DNA from: Zhihengliuella sp. ISTPL4
GTDB lineage: Bacteria; Actinomycetota; Actinomycetes; Actinomycetales; Microbacteriaceae
Length of the DNA: 64,000 nt
Direction of reading: 5' to 3'
NCBI RefSeq assembly: GCF_002848265.1
Contig: NZ_CP025422.1
Coordinates: forward strand, 1,580,727-1,644,726
The notes under the pieces were generated by a model. The model ran no database searches and was not told the origin of the DNA. It saw only the letters and a program-made list of their open reading frames with translations. Every line of letters starts with the position of its first letter. Position 1 is the stretch's first letter. The position numbers and the translations under genes were made by a program. Below, piece after piece: positions 1-8,107 of this stretch.

Positions 1-624
1 ACCGGAGATCCATCGCCCCTCGTCAGAGACGAGGAACTCGACGACGGCGGCGACGTCGGCGGGTCGCCCGAGCCTGCCCAGCGGCGTCATCTCGCCCAGG
101 GACGTGCGGGTCTCGTCATCCATCCAGCCGGTGTCGATCGGGCCGGGGTTCAGCACGTTCGCCGAGATGCCGCACGGACCCAGTTCGCGGGCGGCGGAGA
201 TGACGAGCCGATCGAGCGCGCCCTTGGAAGCGCCGTACGGGAGGTTGCCGGTGACGTGATCGCTCGTCAGCGCCACGATCGCACCGCCGTCCTCGCCGAT
301 CTGGCGTGCGAACGCTGCGATCAGGAGCAGGCTCGCCCGCGCGTTCACGGCGACATGCAGGTCGAAGCTCTCCGCCGTGGTGTCGAGGATTCCGGACTCG
401 ACATCGTGCGCGTGGCTGAGGATCAGCGCCGAGATCGGACCGTGCTGCGCGTTGACCTCTGCCACGAGGGAGGCAGGGCCCTCCGGCGTCGACAGGTCAG
501 CCGGGTGGTCGGCGTCGCGCAGATCGCTGGTGACGACCATCCACCCTGCACCGCGCAGGCGGGGGACGATGCCGGCGGCGATGCTGTTCGCACGGGCGGC
601 ACCGGTGATCAGGGCGAGGGGCAT
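1..624 (-). CDS. SDR family oxidoreductase, 3' end cut by window edge
   Basis: The 5' 208 codons of a short-chain dehydrogenase/reductase are present; the rest lies beyond the left edge. The start MPLALITG is followed by a dinucleotide-binding loop TGAARANSIAAG. Its G-x5-SIA spacing resembles the divergent enoyl-reductase type of SDR more than the classical TGxxxGIG. Asn94 sits in a VNARAS segment, and S121, Y130 and K134 (motif YGASK) form the expected catalytic set. A downstream LNPGPIDTGWM segment is typical of the family. The likely activity is an NAD(P)H-dependent oxidoreductase; the substrate is unknown. The start codon lies 6 nt after TACCGT on the same strand with no Shine-Dalgarno sequence, so a leaderless mRNA is likely. 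Confidence 0.85.
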   Translation of the reverse strand, partial: MPLALITGAARANSIAAGIVPRLRGAGWMVVTSDLRDADHPADLSTPEGPASLVAEVNAQHGPISALILSHAHDVESGILDTTAESFDLHVAVNARASLLLIAAFARQIGEDGGAIVALTSDHVTGNLPYGASKGALDRLVISAARELGPCGISANVLNPGPIDTGWMDDETRTSLGEMTPLGRLGRPADVAAVVEFLVSDEGRWISG

Positions 625-630
625 GCGTTC

Positions 631-636
631 ACGGTA
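631..636 (-). promoter_or_regulatory. -10-like hexamer of the SDR gene (leaderless)
   Basis: TACCGT on the minus strand ends exactly 6 nt before the ATG at 624. This matches the TANNNT -10 form, and the same spacing occurs at six other genes here. Transcription would begin at or next to the start codon. Confidence 0.5.
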
Positions 637-661
637 GCGGACGGCGACTCACGCTCGACGC

Positions 662-1201
662 TCACATCCCGGCGCACATCGCGACGACACCGCCGGCCAT
701 CGCCCAGGACTCGACCATCAGCGACCGCACCGCTCCCCCGCGGTGCAGCCGGGGACGGCGCCCCGAGGCCGCGACCGCCCATCCCACGACCCCGAGAGCA
801 CCCACCAGCACGAACGCCGAGAGCACGCCGTCGAAGCCATGGCCGCCGTGACCGCTCTGGACCCCGGTACCCGTTCCGAAGGCTGGGGTCGAGGCCGATT
901 CGAACATGCACGCCGCCATCACCAGCGAGCCGAGCGCCCGGTGGCAGCAGGCGGAAGCCGACGGCATCCCGCGCACGCCCATCGTCCCGAGCATGGCCGA
1001 GAGCAGCAGCAACGCTCCCACGATGATCCCGCCCAGCGGGTCGAGGGAGCCGGTGGCCATCAGCAGCATCCCGGCGGCCATTACGAGCGCGGCCTGCCGC
1101 CCCTGCCACGGCACGGCGCGCCCCGCGGCCAGGCAGGCGACGGCTGACACGAGCGCCGCCACCGCCATCAGCCACGATGCTGCCGGGAGCAGAGGATCCA
1201 C
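662..1201 (-). CDS. Small membrane protein, possibly DUF5134-like
   Basis: A 179-residue protein with four to five hydrophobic segments (roughly residues 5-27, 33-50, 53-75, 122-145 and 158-178). The central stretch SACCHRALGSLVMAACMFES has Cys and His residues inside a predicted helix, and a Gly/His-rich loop (GVQSGHGGHG) follows. This resembles actinobacterial DUF5134-type membrane proteins, but I cannot confirm the family by eye. It is divergent from the TetR gene at 1250, with a palindrome in the shared 48-bp promoter region, so it may be under that repressor. Function unknown. Confidence 0.65.
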   Translation of the reverse strand: MDPLLPAASWLMAVAALVSAVACLAAGRAVPWQGRQAALVMAAGMLLMATGSLDPLGGIIVGALLLLSAMLGTMGVRGMPSASACCHRALGSLVMAACMFESASTPAFGTGTGVQSGHGGHGFDGVLSAFVLVGALGVVGWAVAASGRRPRLHRGGAVRSLMVESWAMAGGVVAMCAGM

Positions 1202-1213
1202 AGTCGAAGTATA

Positions 1214-1229
1214 TTGATCGAGCGCTCAA
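1214..1229. promoter_or_regulatory. Candidate TetR operator between membrane protein and TetR gene
   Basis: TTGATCGAGCGCTCAA carries a perfect GAGCGCTC core in an AT-richer patch. A related palindrome (TTGAGCGTTTGCTCGAA) lies before the amine oxidase gene at 1938-1954. The shared half-site TTGAGCG suggests one regulator, probably the adjacent TetR protein. Confidence 0.45.
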
Positions 1230-1249
1230 AAAAGCGAGACCTGGTATCC

Positions 1250-1852
1250 ATGCGCCAAGATGGGCAGGTGCCCCGCATCGTCGACCACGATGAGCGCCGC
1301 CGGCAGATCGCCGAGGCGCTCCTGACCGTGGCTGCACGAGACGGACACGAGAGCGTGTCATCGCGCGCAGTCGCCAAGGAGCTCGGGGTCGCGACCGGCT
1401 CGCTGTGGCACTACTTCGACGGCTTCGACGACGTCATCCGCGCAGCCGCCGCCGAGGTGACCCGCCGCACCGATGAACGCATCGCCGCGGCCACGACAGG
1501 ACTCCGCGGACTCGCCCGCCTGGACGCCCTGATGCGCGAGGTCCTTCCGGTCGACGAGGGAACCCGTACGGAAGCGCGCGTCGTGGTGGGGTTCTGGGGC
1601 CGACTCGCCACCCTCGCCCCCACGCCCGACGCCTCCGCCCCGACCCTCGCCACGTGGCAGGGCAGCATCCAGGCGGCACTCCAGGAGGCGGTCGCCGATG
1701 CCGAGCTGCGCAGCGACACCCCGACCGACGCGCTGATGGCACTGCTGCGCTCGATCACCTACGGCCAGCAGATCGTCGAGGTCACCGAACCCCAGCCGCC
1801 CGCCGCACACCTCGCGGTACTCGACGACATCCTCTCCCCCTGGCGAGCCTGA
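1250..1852 (+). CDS. TetR/AcrR family transcriptional regulator
   Basis: A repressor of about 200 residues. The N-terminal helix-turn-helix segment (VSSRAVAKELGVATGSLWHYFDGFDDVI) is typical of TetR, and the C-terminal ligand domain is variable. The opening PRIVDHDERRRQIAEALL closely matches that of the TetR protein at 28580 (PKIVDHEERRVHIADAA), so the two belong to one subgroup. That alignment would also support a GTG start at 1268 instead of the ATG at 1250; neither has a convincing Shine-Dalgarno sequence. The gene sits 118 bp upstream of a copper amine oxidase gene and divergent from a membrane protein gene. Related palindromes occur in both promoter regions, so autoregulation plus control of the oxidase is the simplest reading. 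Confidence 0.85.
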   Translation: MRQDGQVPRIVDHDERRRQIAEALLTVAARDGHESVSSRAVAKELGVATGSLWHYFDGFDDVIRAAAAEVTRRTDERIAAATTGLRGLARLDALMREVLPVDEGTRTEARVVVGFWGRLATLAPTPDASAPTLATWQGSIQAALQEAVADAELRSDTPTDALMALLRSITYGQQIVEVTEPQPPAAHLAVLDDILSPWRA

Positions 1853-1937
1853 CCCCGCCTCGCACCCTCGCGACCACCCACGGACCCGTTGCTTGTGCGG
1901 GGCGCGGTGCCGTCGTATCATCGTGCCAACCCGTTTA

Positions 1938-1954
1938 TTGAGCGTTTGCTCGAA
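1938..1954. promoter_or_regulatory. Candidate TetR operator upstream of amine oxidase
   Basis: TTGAGCGTTTGCTCGAA is an inverted repeat (GAGC-N4-GCTC with A/T flanks) ending 16 bp before the oxidase start. It shares the TTGAGCG half-site with the palindrome at 1214-1229. Confidence 0.45.
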
Positions 1955-1970
1955 AATAGTGAGGTCGATG

Positions 1971-3959
1971 ATGTCCCACCACGCTCCGCAGCCCGTGTCG
2001 ATCGAGAAGATCGCGACAGCGCACCCGCACGACCCGCTCACCGGTGCCGAGATCGCCGCGGCGCGCCGCATCCTCGACGCGGCAGGTCTTCTCACCGAGA
2101 CGACGCGCGTGCCGATGCTGCTGCCTGACGAGCCGACCAAGGAGGAGTTCGCGGCGTGGACTCCCGGCGACCCCATCGACCGCCGGGTCGACGTCACCCT
2201 GCTCGACATCGCCACCGGCATCGCGACCGAGGCGATCGTCTCGATCACCCGCGGCGAGGTGCTGCGCACGCACCGCGTGCCGAATGACGCGCCGCCCTAC
2301 GGACAGCCGCAATACCTGTTCGAGGAGTACGAACGCGCCGAGACCATCGCGAAGGCATCGCCCGAGTGGCAGGCCGCCATGCGGCGTCGCGGCCTCGAGC
2401 AGCACATGGCGCTCGCCTTCTGCGGCCCCCTCGCCCCCGGCTACACCGGGCGGGCGGACGAGGTCGGACGCCGAGTGATCCGCTCGCTGACCTTCCTCAA
2501 GTACGACGAGCAGGACTCCCCGTGGGCGCATCCCGTCGAGGGACTCATCGTGCACATCGACCTGACCGCGAACACCGTGATCCGCGTCGAGGACCACGGC
2601 GACGTGCCCGTGCCGGCAGGCCACGGCAACTACTACCCCGAGACGCAAGGTGCAGCACGCACGACGCTCAAGCCCATCGAGATCACGCAGCCCGAGGGTC
2701 CGAGCTTCACGGTCACTGGATCGCTGGTGGAGTGGGAGGGCTGGTCGATGCGCGTGGACTTCAACGCGCGCGAGGGGCTGGTGCTGCACGACGTGACCTT
2801 CCAGGGTCGCTCCGTGCTGAGCAGGGCGAGCGTGCCCGAGATGGTCGTGCCGTACGGCGACACGGCACCGGGGCGCTTCTGGATCAGCTACTTCGATGCC
2901 GGAGAGTACCTCCTCGGCAAGAACGCCAATCACCTCGAACTCGGCTGCGACTGCCTCGGCGTGATCCGCTACCTCGACGGCTATGTCGCCGACGACCACG
3001 GCCACCCCGTGCGCATCCCCAACGTGATCTGCATGCACGAGGAGGACTTCGGCATCCTCTGGAAGCACACCGACCTCTCCGGACGCTCCGACGTGCGGCG
3101 CTCGCGGCGCTTCGTCGTCTCGTACTTCTCCACCATCGGCAACTACGACTACGGCTTCTACTGGAACTTCGGTCTGGACGGCTCGATCGAGGTCGTGGCC
3201 AAGGCCACGGGCATCGTGTTCGCCGGTGCCGGAGAGCCGGGCGTCCGCCAGAAGCATGCCACCGAACTCGCCCCCGGGGTCTTCGCCCCGGTCCACCAGC
3301 ATCTGTTCTGCGCGCGCCTCGACGTGGCGATCGACGGCCAGGACAACCGCCTCGTGGAGGTGGACGCGCAGCGGGTGCCGATGGGGCCGGACAACCCGTT
3401 CGGCAACGCGTTCACCTGGTCGGAGACGGTGCTGGAGACCGAGCATGCCGCCCAGCGCGAGGCCGACTCCTCCGCCGCCCGGGTGTGGGAGGTGCAGAGC
3501 GCCTCGCGGACGAACCATGTCGGCCGCCCGACCGCCTATCATCTCGTCCCGGAGCCGACCGCTCTGCTGATGGCCGACCCCGCGTCGTCCGTCGCGGCGC
3601 GCGCGGCCTTCGCGACGAAGCACCTCTGGGCGACCCGGTACGAGCACGGCCAGATCTGGCCCGCCGGGCGCTACCCCAACGCGCACGAGGGCGGCGCCGG
3701 CCTCCCGGAGTACACGGCCGACGATCGCCGGATCGACGGCGAGGACATGGTGCTGTGGCACACTTTCGGGCTCACGCACTTCCCCCGCCCGGAGGACTGG
3801 CCGATCATGCCCGTGGACTACGCGGGATTCTGGTTCAAGCCCTACGGCTTCCTCGACCAGAACCCGGCCATGGACGTGCCGGAGTCCTCCCAGGCGCACG
3901 GCGGCGCGACGGCGACGGCCTCCTGCTGCGGCGGCGACTCCTGCGCCTGCGGGCACTAG
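1971..3959 (+). CDS. Copper-containing primary-amine oxidase (TPQ type)
   Basis: This enzyme oxidises primary amines to aldehydes with release of ammonia and H2O2. The protein is about 662 residues. The TPQ precursor tyrosine is Y392 in TIGNYDYGFYWN. Copper ligands fit H442 and H444 (HQHLF) and H603 (LTHFPRPEDWP), with spacing like Arthrobacter histamine/phenylethylamine oxidases. No signal peptide is visible, so it is probably cytoplasmic. I chose the ATG at 1971 because GTGAGG lies 6 nt upstream; the ATG at 1968 is too close. The last 12 residues (CCGGDSCACGH plus a preceding S) are Cys/His-rich, an unusual tail that might bind or deliver copper. A TetR gene lies upstream and a FeaR-like regulator 4 kb downstream. 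Phenylethylamine, tyramine or histamine are plausible substrates, not proven. Confidence 0.95.
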   Translation: MSHHAPQPVSIEKIATAHPHDPLTGAEIAAARRILDAAGLLTETTRVPMLLPDEPTKEEFAAWTPGDPIDRRVDVTLLDIATGIATEAIVSITRGEVLRTHRVPNDAPPYGQPQYLFEEYERAETIAKASPEWQAAMRRRGLEQHMALAFCGPLAPGYTGRADEVGRRVIRSLTFLKYDEQDSPWAHPVEGLIVHIDLTANTVIRVEDHGDVPVPAGHGNYYPETQGAARTTLKPIEITQPEGPSFTVTGSLVEWEGWSMRVDFNAREGLVLHDVTFQGRSVLSRASVPEMVVPYGDTAPGRFWISYFDAGEYLLGKNANHLELGCDCLGVIRYLDGYVADDHGHPVRIPNVICMHEEDFGILWKHTDLSGRSDVRRSRRFVVSYFSTIGNYDYGFYWNFGLDGSIEVVAKATGIVFAGAGEPGVRQKHATELAPGVFAPVHQHLFCARLDVAIDGQDNRLVEVDAQRVPMGPDNPFGNAFTWSETVLETEHAAQREADSSAARVWEVQSASRTNHVGRPTAYHLVPEPTALLMADPASSVAARAAFATKHLWATRYEHGQIWPAGRYPNAHEGGAGLPEYTADDRRIDGEDMVLWHTFGLTHFPRPEDWPIMPVDYAGFWFKPYGFLDQNPAMDVPESSQAHGGATATASCCGGDSCACGH

Positions 3960-4064
3960 CGACCGTCCAGCGGTGCCGCGCCGTCGCGGGTGCGAAAAGG
4001 TGCCCCGATCGTTCCCGTCAGGACCGTTTTGCATCCCCCAACCGCGGGGAGAGCGACGACCGAC

Positions 4065-5015
4065 TCAGGTGAGGGCGGCGATCGCGTCGCGGAGGATGCC
4101 GTCGGCGTCCGCCAGTGCGGCCGCGGCGGTCTCGGCGGAGGTGCCGGTCGCGAGCAGGAGCAGCGCGAGCTTGACGGAGCCGTCCGCAGCCTCCAGCGCG
4201 GCGGACGCGGCGTCGACCTCCACGCCCGCGAGCTGCGACACCGTGCGGATCGAGCGGGCGTGCAGCTTCTCGTTCGTCGCCAGCAGGTCGACCATGACCC
4301 CGCGGTACGTCTTGCCGAGCTTGATCATCGAGAGCGTCGTCAGCATGTTCACGACGAGCTTCTGGGCCGTGCCGGACTTCAGCCGCGTGGAGCCCGAGAT
4401 GAACTCCGGCCCCGTGACGACCTCGATCGCGATCTCGGCCTCCGCGCCGATCGCCGATCCGGCGTTCGAAGCGATCGCCACCGTGAGCGCGCCGAGGCCC
4501 CGGGCGTACCGCAGCCCGCCGATGACGTAGGGCGTGCGGCCGGATGCCGAGATCCCCACCACCGTGTCCCGCTCGGTGAGGTCGAGGTCGCGCAGAGCGA
4601 GGGCGGCGGCTTCGTCGTCGTCCTCCGCATTCTCCACCGCCGAGCGGATGGCCGTCTCGCCGCCGGCGATCAGCCCCACGACCATCGACGGGTCGGTGCC
4701 GAAGGTGGGCGGGCATTCGCTCGCATCGAGCACGCCGATGCGTCCGGCCGTGCCCGCACCGATGTAGATGAGACGCCCGCCGCGGCGGAACCGCGCGGTG
4801 ATGCCGTCCACTGCCGCCGCGATCTCGGCCGTGCGCCCCGCGACCGCCTCGGGCACGCGCCGGTCCTCGGCGTTCATGCGCTGCACCAGCTCGGTGGTGC
4901 TCAACAGGTCGAGATCTCCCCGCTCGGTGGTGGAGGCCTCGGTGTCCAAGCCCGCGAGCTCGGCGAGGAGGGTGGTCAGACGGGAGTCATTCGGCACGGT
5001 GCACGAACCTTTCAT
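4065..5015 (-). CDS. murQ: N-acetylmuramic acid 6-phosphate etherase
   Basis: MurQ removes the lactyl ether of MurNAc-6-phosphate to give GlcNAc-6-phosphate in cell-wall recycling. The SIS-fold phosphosugar site shows as GGRLIYIGAGTAGRIGVLDASE, with the family glutamate at E100 in ASECPPTFG and a second acidic position in GLIAGGETAIRSAVE. Length (316 aa) is normal. The ATG at 5015 lies 29 nt inside the upstream kinase gene; a GTG at 4997 preceded by AAAGG is an alternative start. It is cotranscribed with the kinase and divergent from a MurR/RpiR regulator, so control by MurNAc-6-phosphate is likely. Confidence 0.95.
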   Translation of the reverse strand: MKGSCTVPNDSRLTTLLAELAGLDTEASTTERGDLDLLSTTELVQRMNAEDRRVPEAVAGRTAEIAAAVDGITARFRRGGRLIYIGAGTAGRIGVLDASECPPTFGTDPSMVVGLIAGGETAIRSAVENAEDDDEAAALALRDLDLTERDTVVGISASGRTPYVIGGLRYARGLGALTVAIASNAGSAIGAEAEIAIEVVTGPEFISGSTRLKSGTAQKLVVNMLTTLSMIKLGKTYRGVMVDLLATNEKLHARSIRTVSQLAGVEVDAASAALEAADGSVKLALLLLATGTSAETAAAALADADGILRDAIAALT

Positions 5016-5877
5016 GGGGGAGGTCGAGGCGACGGGTCAGCAGCAGCGCCCCGTCCATGGCGCCGCCTCGCGCGGGGACGACGCGGCGGCCGCTCGCCTC
5101 CAGGGCGCGGGTCAGGGCGGCGCGGAAGCCGTCGTGGTCGGTGAGGCCGCCGTGCACCGCGACGTCCGCGGTCGCCCCAGCGGCCGCGGCGGCCGTCGCG
5201 GTGAGGAGCCGCACGGCCTCCTCGACGATCCCGATGGCGATGGGGTCGTCGTCTTCGGCGGCGGCGAGCACGAGGGGCGCGAGGGTCGCGAGGCGGCGGG
5301 CGAGGGCACCGTCGGCGGCGAGCCAGGCCTGCACGGCCGAGGGCAGGCCGACCGGCTCGGCGAGCGCCGCGGTGAGAGCGGTGGGCGCCGCCAGCCCGTC
5401 GTGGGCACGGAGGACCGCGCGCAATGCCTCCCGGCCGAGCCAGGATCCGCTGCCGAAGTCGCCCAGCTCGGGGCCCCAGCCGTCGACCAGACGCGCTCCG
5501 GAGGGGTCGACGCCCAGCGCCACGGCTCCGGTGCCGGCGATGAGCAGCACGCCGGCCGCGCCGTCGAGAGCGCCCGCATGGGCGGTGACCACGTCCGACG
5601 CCACGGCCACACGTGCGCCGGTCCGTGTGGCGAGCGCGGCGGCGAGTTCTGCGGCCGCCTCCGGGGCGAACCAGGCGCCGGCAGCCCCCACGCCGAGCGT
5701 GTCGATGCGCTCGACATCGTCGAGCAGCGGGAGAATCGCGGTGAGCGCCGCCTCCACTCCGCCCGCCGCGGCAAGGCCCGGCGCTCCGATCCCGGAGCGC
5801 TCCCCGGCCGTCGCGCCATGCACGACGAGGCGGCAACGGGACTTGCCGAGATCGACGGTGGCGGTCGTCTCGCTCAT
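4987..5877 (-). CDS. BadF/BadG-type ATPase, probable N-acetylglucosamine (amino-sugar) kinase
   Basis: An actin-fold sugar kinase of about 296 residues. It has an N-terminal phosphate loop (TVDLGKSRCRLVV), a second nucleotide loop (LLIAGTGAVALGVD) and the family segment GWGPELGDFGSGSWLGREAL. In this family the reaction is ATP-dependent 6-phosphorylation of GlcNAc, or in some bacteria of related amino sugars. Overlap with murQ suggests it supplies or handles recycled wall sugars; a MurNAc kinase role would fit the context but is inference. The ATG at 5877 is preceded by GAGGAG at 5 nt, so I prefer it to the GTG six bases upstream. Confidence 0.85.
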   Translation of the reverse strand: MSETTATVDLGKSRCRLVVHGATAGERSGIGAPGLAAAGGVEAALTAILPLLDDVERIDTLGVGAAGAWFAPEAAAELAAALATRTGARVAVASDVVTAHAGALDGAAGVLLIAGTGAVALGVDPSGARLVDGWGPELGDFGSGSWLGREALRAVLRAHDGLAAPTALTAALAEPVGLPSAVQAWLAADGALARRLATLAPLVLAAAEDDDPIAIGIVEEAVRLLTATAAAAAGATADVAVHGGLTDHDGFRAALTRALEASGRRVVPARGGAMDGALLLTRRLDLPHERFVHRAE

Positions 5878-5979
5878 CGGCACTCCTCGAATCCGGCGGA
5901 AAGAAAGAAAAGCGACTACACAACGCGTAGACTCTCTGAAAAGAATTTACCATCCCGTTCCGCCGTTCCGGAGGATACC

Positions 5980-6837
5980 GTGAGCATCCAGTCGACGATC
6001 GAAGCCGCCGCTGCGACCCTGCCCCCGTCGCTGGCCCGCGTCGCGGCCGCCGTGCGGGAGAACCCGAGCCTCGTGATCGACAAGACGATCAGCGAACTCG
6101 CCGCGGAGTGCCAGACCTCGGTCGCCTCCGTCGTCCGGTTCTGCCGGGCCATCGGCTTCACCGGCTACGCGCCGCTGCGCATGGCCCTGGCCACGGAGCT
6201 CGGCAAAGAGTCGGCGCAGTTCTCCGCCCGCGGCGCCTACGGCTCGGAGATCTCCGACGAGGACTCCCTGGAGGAGGCCGTCTCCAAGCTCGCCGCTCTC
6301 GAACTCCTCGCGATCGAGGAGACCGTCGGCCAGCTCGACTTCGCGGTGCTGACGGCGGCCGTCGCCGCCATCGACGGCGCCGATCGGATCCTCCTCTACG
6401 GCATCGGCGCCAGCCAGTTCGTCGCCGAGGACCTCGCGCACAAGCTGCTCCGCGTCGGCCGCAACGCTCACGTGCTCTCCGACCCCCACGAGGCGATCGC
6501 CGCCGCCGTGCTCCCCGTGGGGACGACCGTCGCGATCGGGTTCTCGCACGCCGGGTCGACGATCGAGACGGTGCGGTTCCTCGAAGCCGCCGTCACCCAT
6601 GGCGCGACGACCGTGGCCGTCACCTCCGTGAAGGACTCCCCCCTCGCCCAGGTCGCCGACCATGCGCTGTTCACCGAGGTGCGCGAGTCCACCTTCCGCG
6701 CCGGGGCGATGGTGAGCCGGATCGCGCAGCTCGCCCTCGTGGACTGCCTGTTCATCGGCGTCGCCAAGCGCCGATATGCCGAAACGGTCGACGCGCTGCA
6801 GCGCACCCGGCAGGCGACACGTCTCCTGAGCGACTGA
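5980..6837 (+). CDS. murR: MurR/RpiR family transcriptional regulator
   Basis: A 285-residue regulator. It has an N-terminal HTH_6 domain (ISELAAECQTSVASVVRFCRAIGFTGYAPLRMAL) and a C-terminal SIS sugar-phosphate domain (ILLYGIGASQFVAEDLAHKLLR; VAIGFSHAGSTIETVRF). The GTG start at 5980 has GGAGG 5 nt upstream. It diverges from the kinase-murQ operon across about 100 bp. That stretch holds an A-rich segment (AAAGAAAGAAAAG) and a short inverted repeat (CTAC-N7-GTAG, 5916-5930) that could be its operator. In the family the ligand is MurNAc-6-phosphate or a related sugar phosphate, which fits control of the neighbouring operon. Confidence 0.9.
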   Translation: MSIQSTIEAAAATLPPSLARVAAAVRENPSLVIDKTISELAAECQTSVASVVRFCRAIGFTGYAPLRMALATELGKESAQFSARGAYGSEISDEDSLEEAVSKLAALELLAIEETVGQLDFAVLTAAVAAIDGADRILLYGIGASQFVAEDLAHKLLRVGRNAHVLSDPHEAIAAAVLPVGTTVAIGFSHAGSTIETVRFLEAAVTHGATTVAVTSVKDSPLAQVADHALFTEVRESTFRAGAMVSRIAQLALVDCLFIGVAKRRYAETVDALQRTRQATRLLSD

Positions 6838-6838
6838 G

Positions 6839-6852
6839 GGCCCCGCGGGGCC
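6839..6852. terminator. Short GC hairpin between convergent genes
   Basis: GGCCCC-GC-GGGGCC lies directly after the MurR-type gene and before the stop of the convergent membrane protein gene. There is no U tract. It is a weak, possibly bidirectional terminator. Confidence 0.4.
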
Positions 6853-6860
6853 GACGACCG

Positions 6861-8003
6861 TCAGATGGTCCGGACGTCCGGGACGGCGAGACCGTCCGCG
6901 TGCGTCGCCGGGGTGCCCATCGCCCCGGCGGTGCGCAGGAACACGATGATCCAGCTGAAGATCAGCACCGCGGCGATGAGCTCGACAGCGGTCAGGTTGT
7001 AATAGCCGACCGCGAAGAACGCCCCCAGCAGGACGATGACGAGCACATAGGCCCAGCCGAGCCCGACGAAGACCCGCGGGATGCTGCGCACGAACCAGGG
7101 CAGGCCGATGACGACCACCGCGAACACCACCGCCATGCCGGTGGCGACGGTGTTGTGCAGAAGGAAGAACTCGTCCACGGGGAAGATGCCGACGCACGCG
7201 AGGAAGATCCCCATCAGGATCAGGCCGCCGCGCACGATCGTCCGACCACGGCGGTCGACCGGCTCGTCGACGGGCAGCCCCGCCGTCGCATAGCGGGAGA
7301 TCGTCGTCACCATGATGCCGGCGATGACGAGGGTGACGTTGAACGCCACCGAGGCGCTGTTGCTGCTCATTCCCAGCGCCGACAGGTTGTCGCGCCACCA
7401 GTGCACGTCGCTCGACGCGAGCATCGCCGCGAACGCCCCGACCACGAGGAACACCGCCAGCACCAGCGACAGCACCATGGGAGTCAACGCGACGGCGCTG
7501 AGGAACGCGACGTAGCCGGTGAGCGCGAACGCCACCGCGACGAGGATCGCTCCGGGGAACGGGAAGACGGGGGCATCCACGAAACTGCGCTCGAGCAGCT
7601 CCGCGATGCCCAGCCAGCCGAGGGAGGCGATCGCGGCGTGGGCGAACGCGATGGCGGCGAGGTCATACCAGCGGAGGCGGTCGCCCGGCACCGCGAACCC
7701 GTCTCGGGCGACAGCGGGGTCCGGCGCAGGAGCTCGCACGGCGAGTCGCCCCAGACCGAAGGCGAGGGCAGCTGTGAGCGCGCCGCCGTACGCCGCGAAC
7801 ATGCCGATCGACCCGCTGCCGCTGATCGAGAGCTCCCGCCCCCAGAACGCCGGCAGCGCCACCGCGAAGCCCACCACGAGGAAGGCGGCGCCGACGATCA
7901 AGGCCGTCGCCTCGAACACCGCATCCGAGGTGGCGGGACCCCGCACCTGACGGAGCACCCGCAGGATGCGCTGTGCGAGCCTCGACATCGTCCCGTCTTT
8001 CAC
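6861..8003 (-). CDS. Multi-spanning membrane protein, DUF998-like C-terminal half
   Basis: A protein of about 380 residues with ten or so hydrophobic helices. The C-terminal half holds WWRDNLSALGMSSNSASVAFNVTLVIAG and FPVDEFFLLHNTVATGM. These resemble the DUF998 membrane family (a polar W-x-x-x-L-S-x-L-G loop followed by helices); the N-terminal half carries further helices. No function can be assigned. On its strand TAGGAT (8011-8016) is followed after 7 nt by GTG at 8003, a possible leaderless start. The ATG at 8012 overlaps that hexamer, and an ATG at 7988 is another choice. It is divergent from the AraC-type regulator. Confidence 0.7.
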   Translation of the reverse strand: MKDGTMSRLAQRILRVLRQVRGPATSDAVFEATALIVGAAFLVVGFAVALPAFWGRELSISGSGSIGMFAAYGGALTAALAFGLGRLAVRAPAPDPAVARDGFAVPGDRLRWYDLAAIAFAHAAIASLGWLGIAELLERSFVDAPVFPFPGAILVAVAFALTGYVAFLSAVALTPMVLSLVLAVFLVVGAFAAMLASSDVHWWRDNLSALGMSSNSASVAFNVTLVIAGIMVTTISRYATAGLPVDEPVDRRGRTIVRGGLILMGIFLACVGIFPVDEFFLLHNTVATGMAVVFAVVVIGLPWFVRSIPRVFVGLGWAYVLVIVLLGAFFAVGYYNLTAVELIAAVLIFSWIIVFLRTAGAMGTPATHADGLAVPDVRTI

Positions 8004-8107
8004 GGACCACATCCTAGAAGGCGCCCCACGCGATCGTTGCCGGTGGTAGCATCACGGAACGGATCGTATACAACGTCGTCGTTCCCACCAGCCCGAGGTG
8101 ATCAGTC

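Noticed and set aside
1935..4034. 699-codon open frame antisense to the amine oxidase
   Set aside because: It mirrors the oxidase codon pattern, has no domain or ribosome site, and arises from high third-position GC.
5916..5930. CTAC-N7-GTAG as a firm MurR operator
   Set aside because: Arms are only 4 bp and no second copy was found, so it is mentioned with the regulator but not listed as a site.
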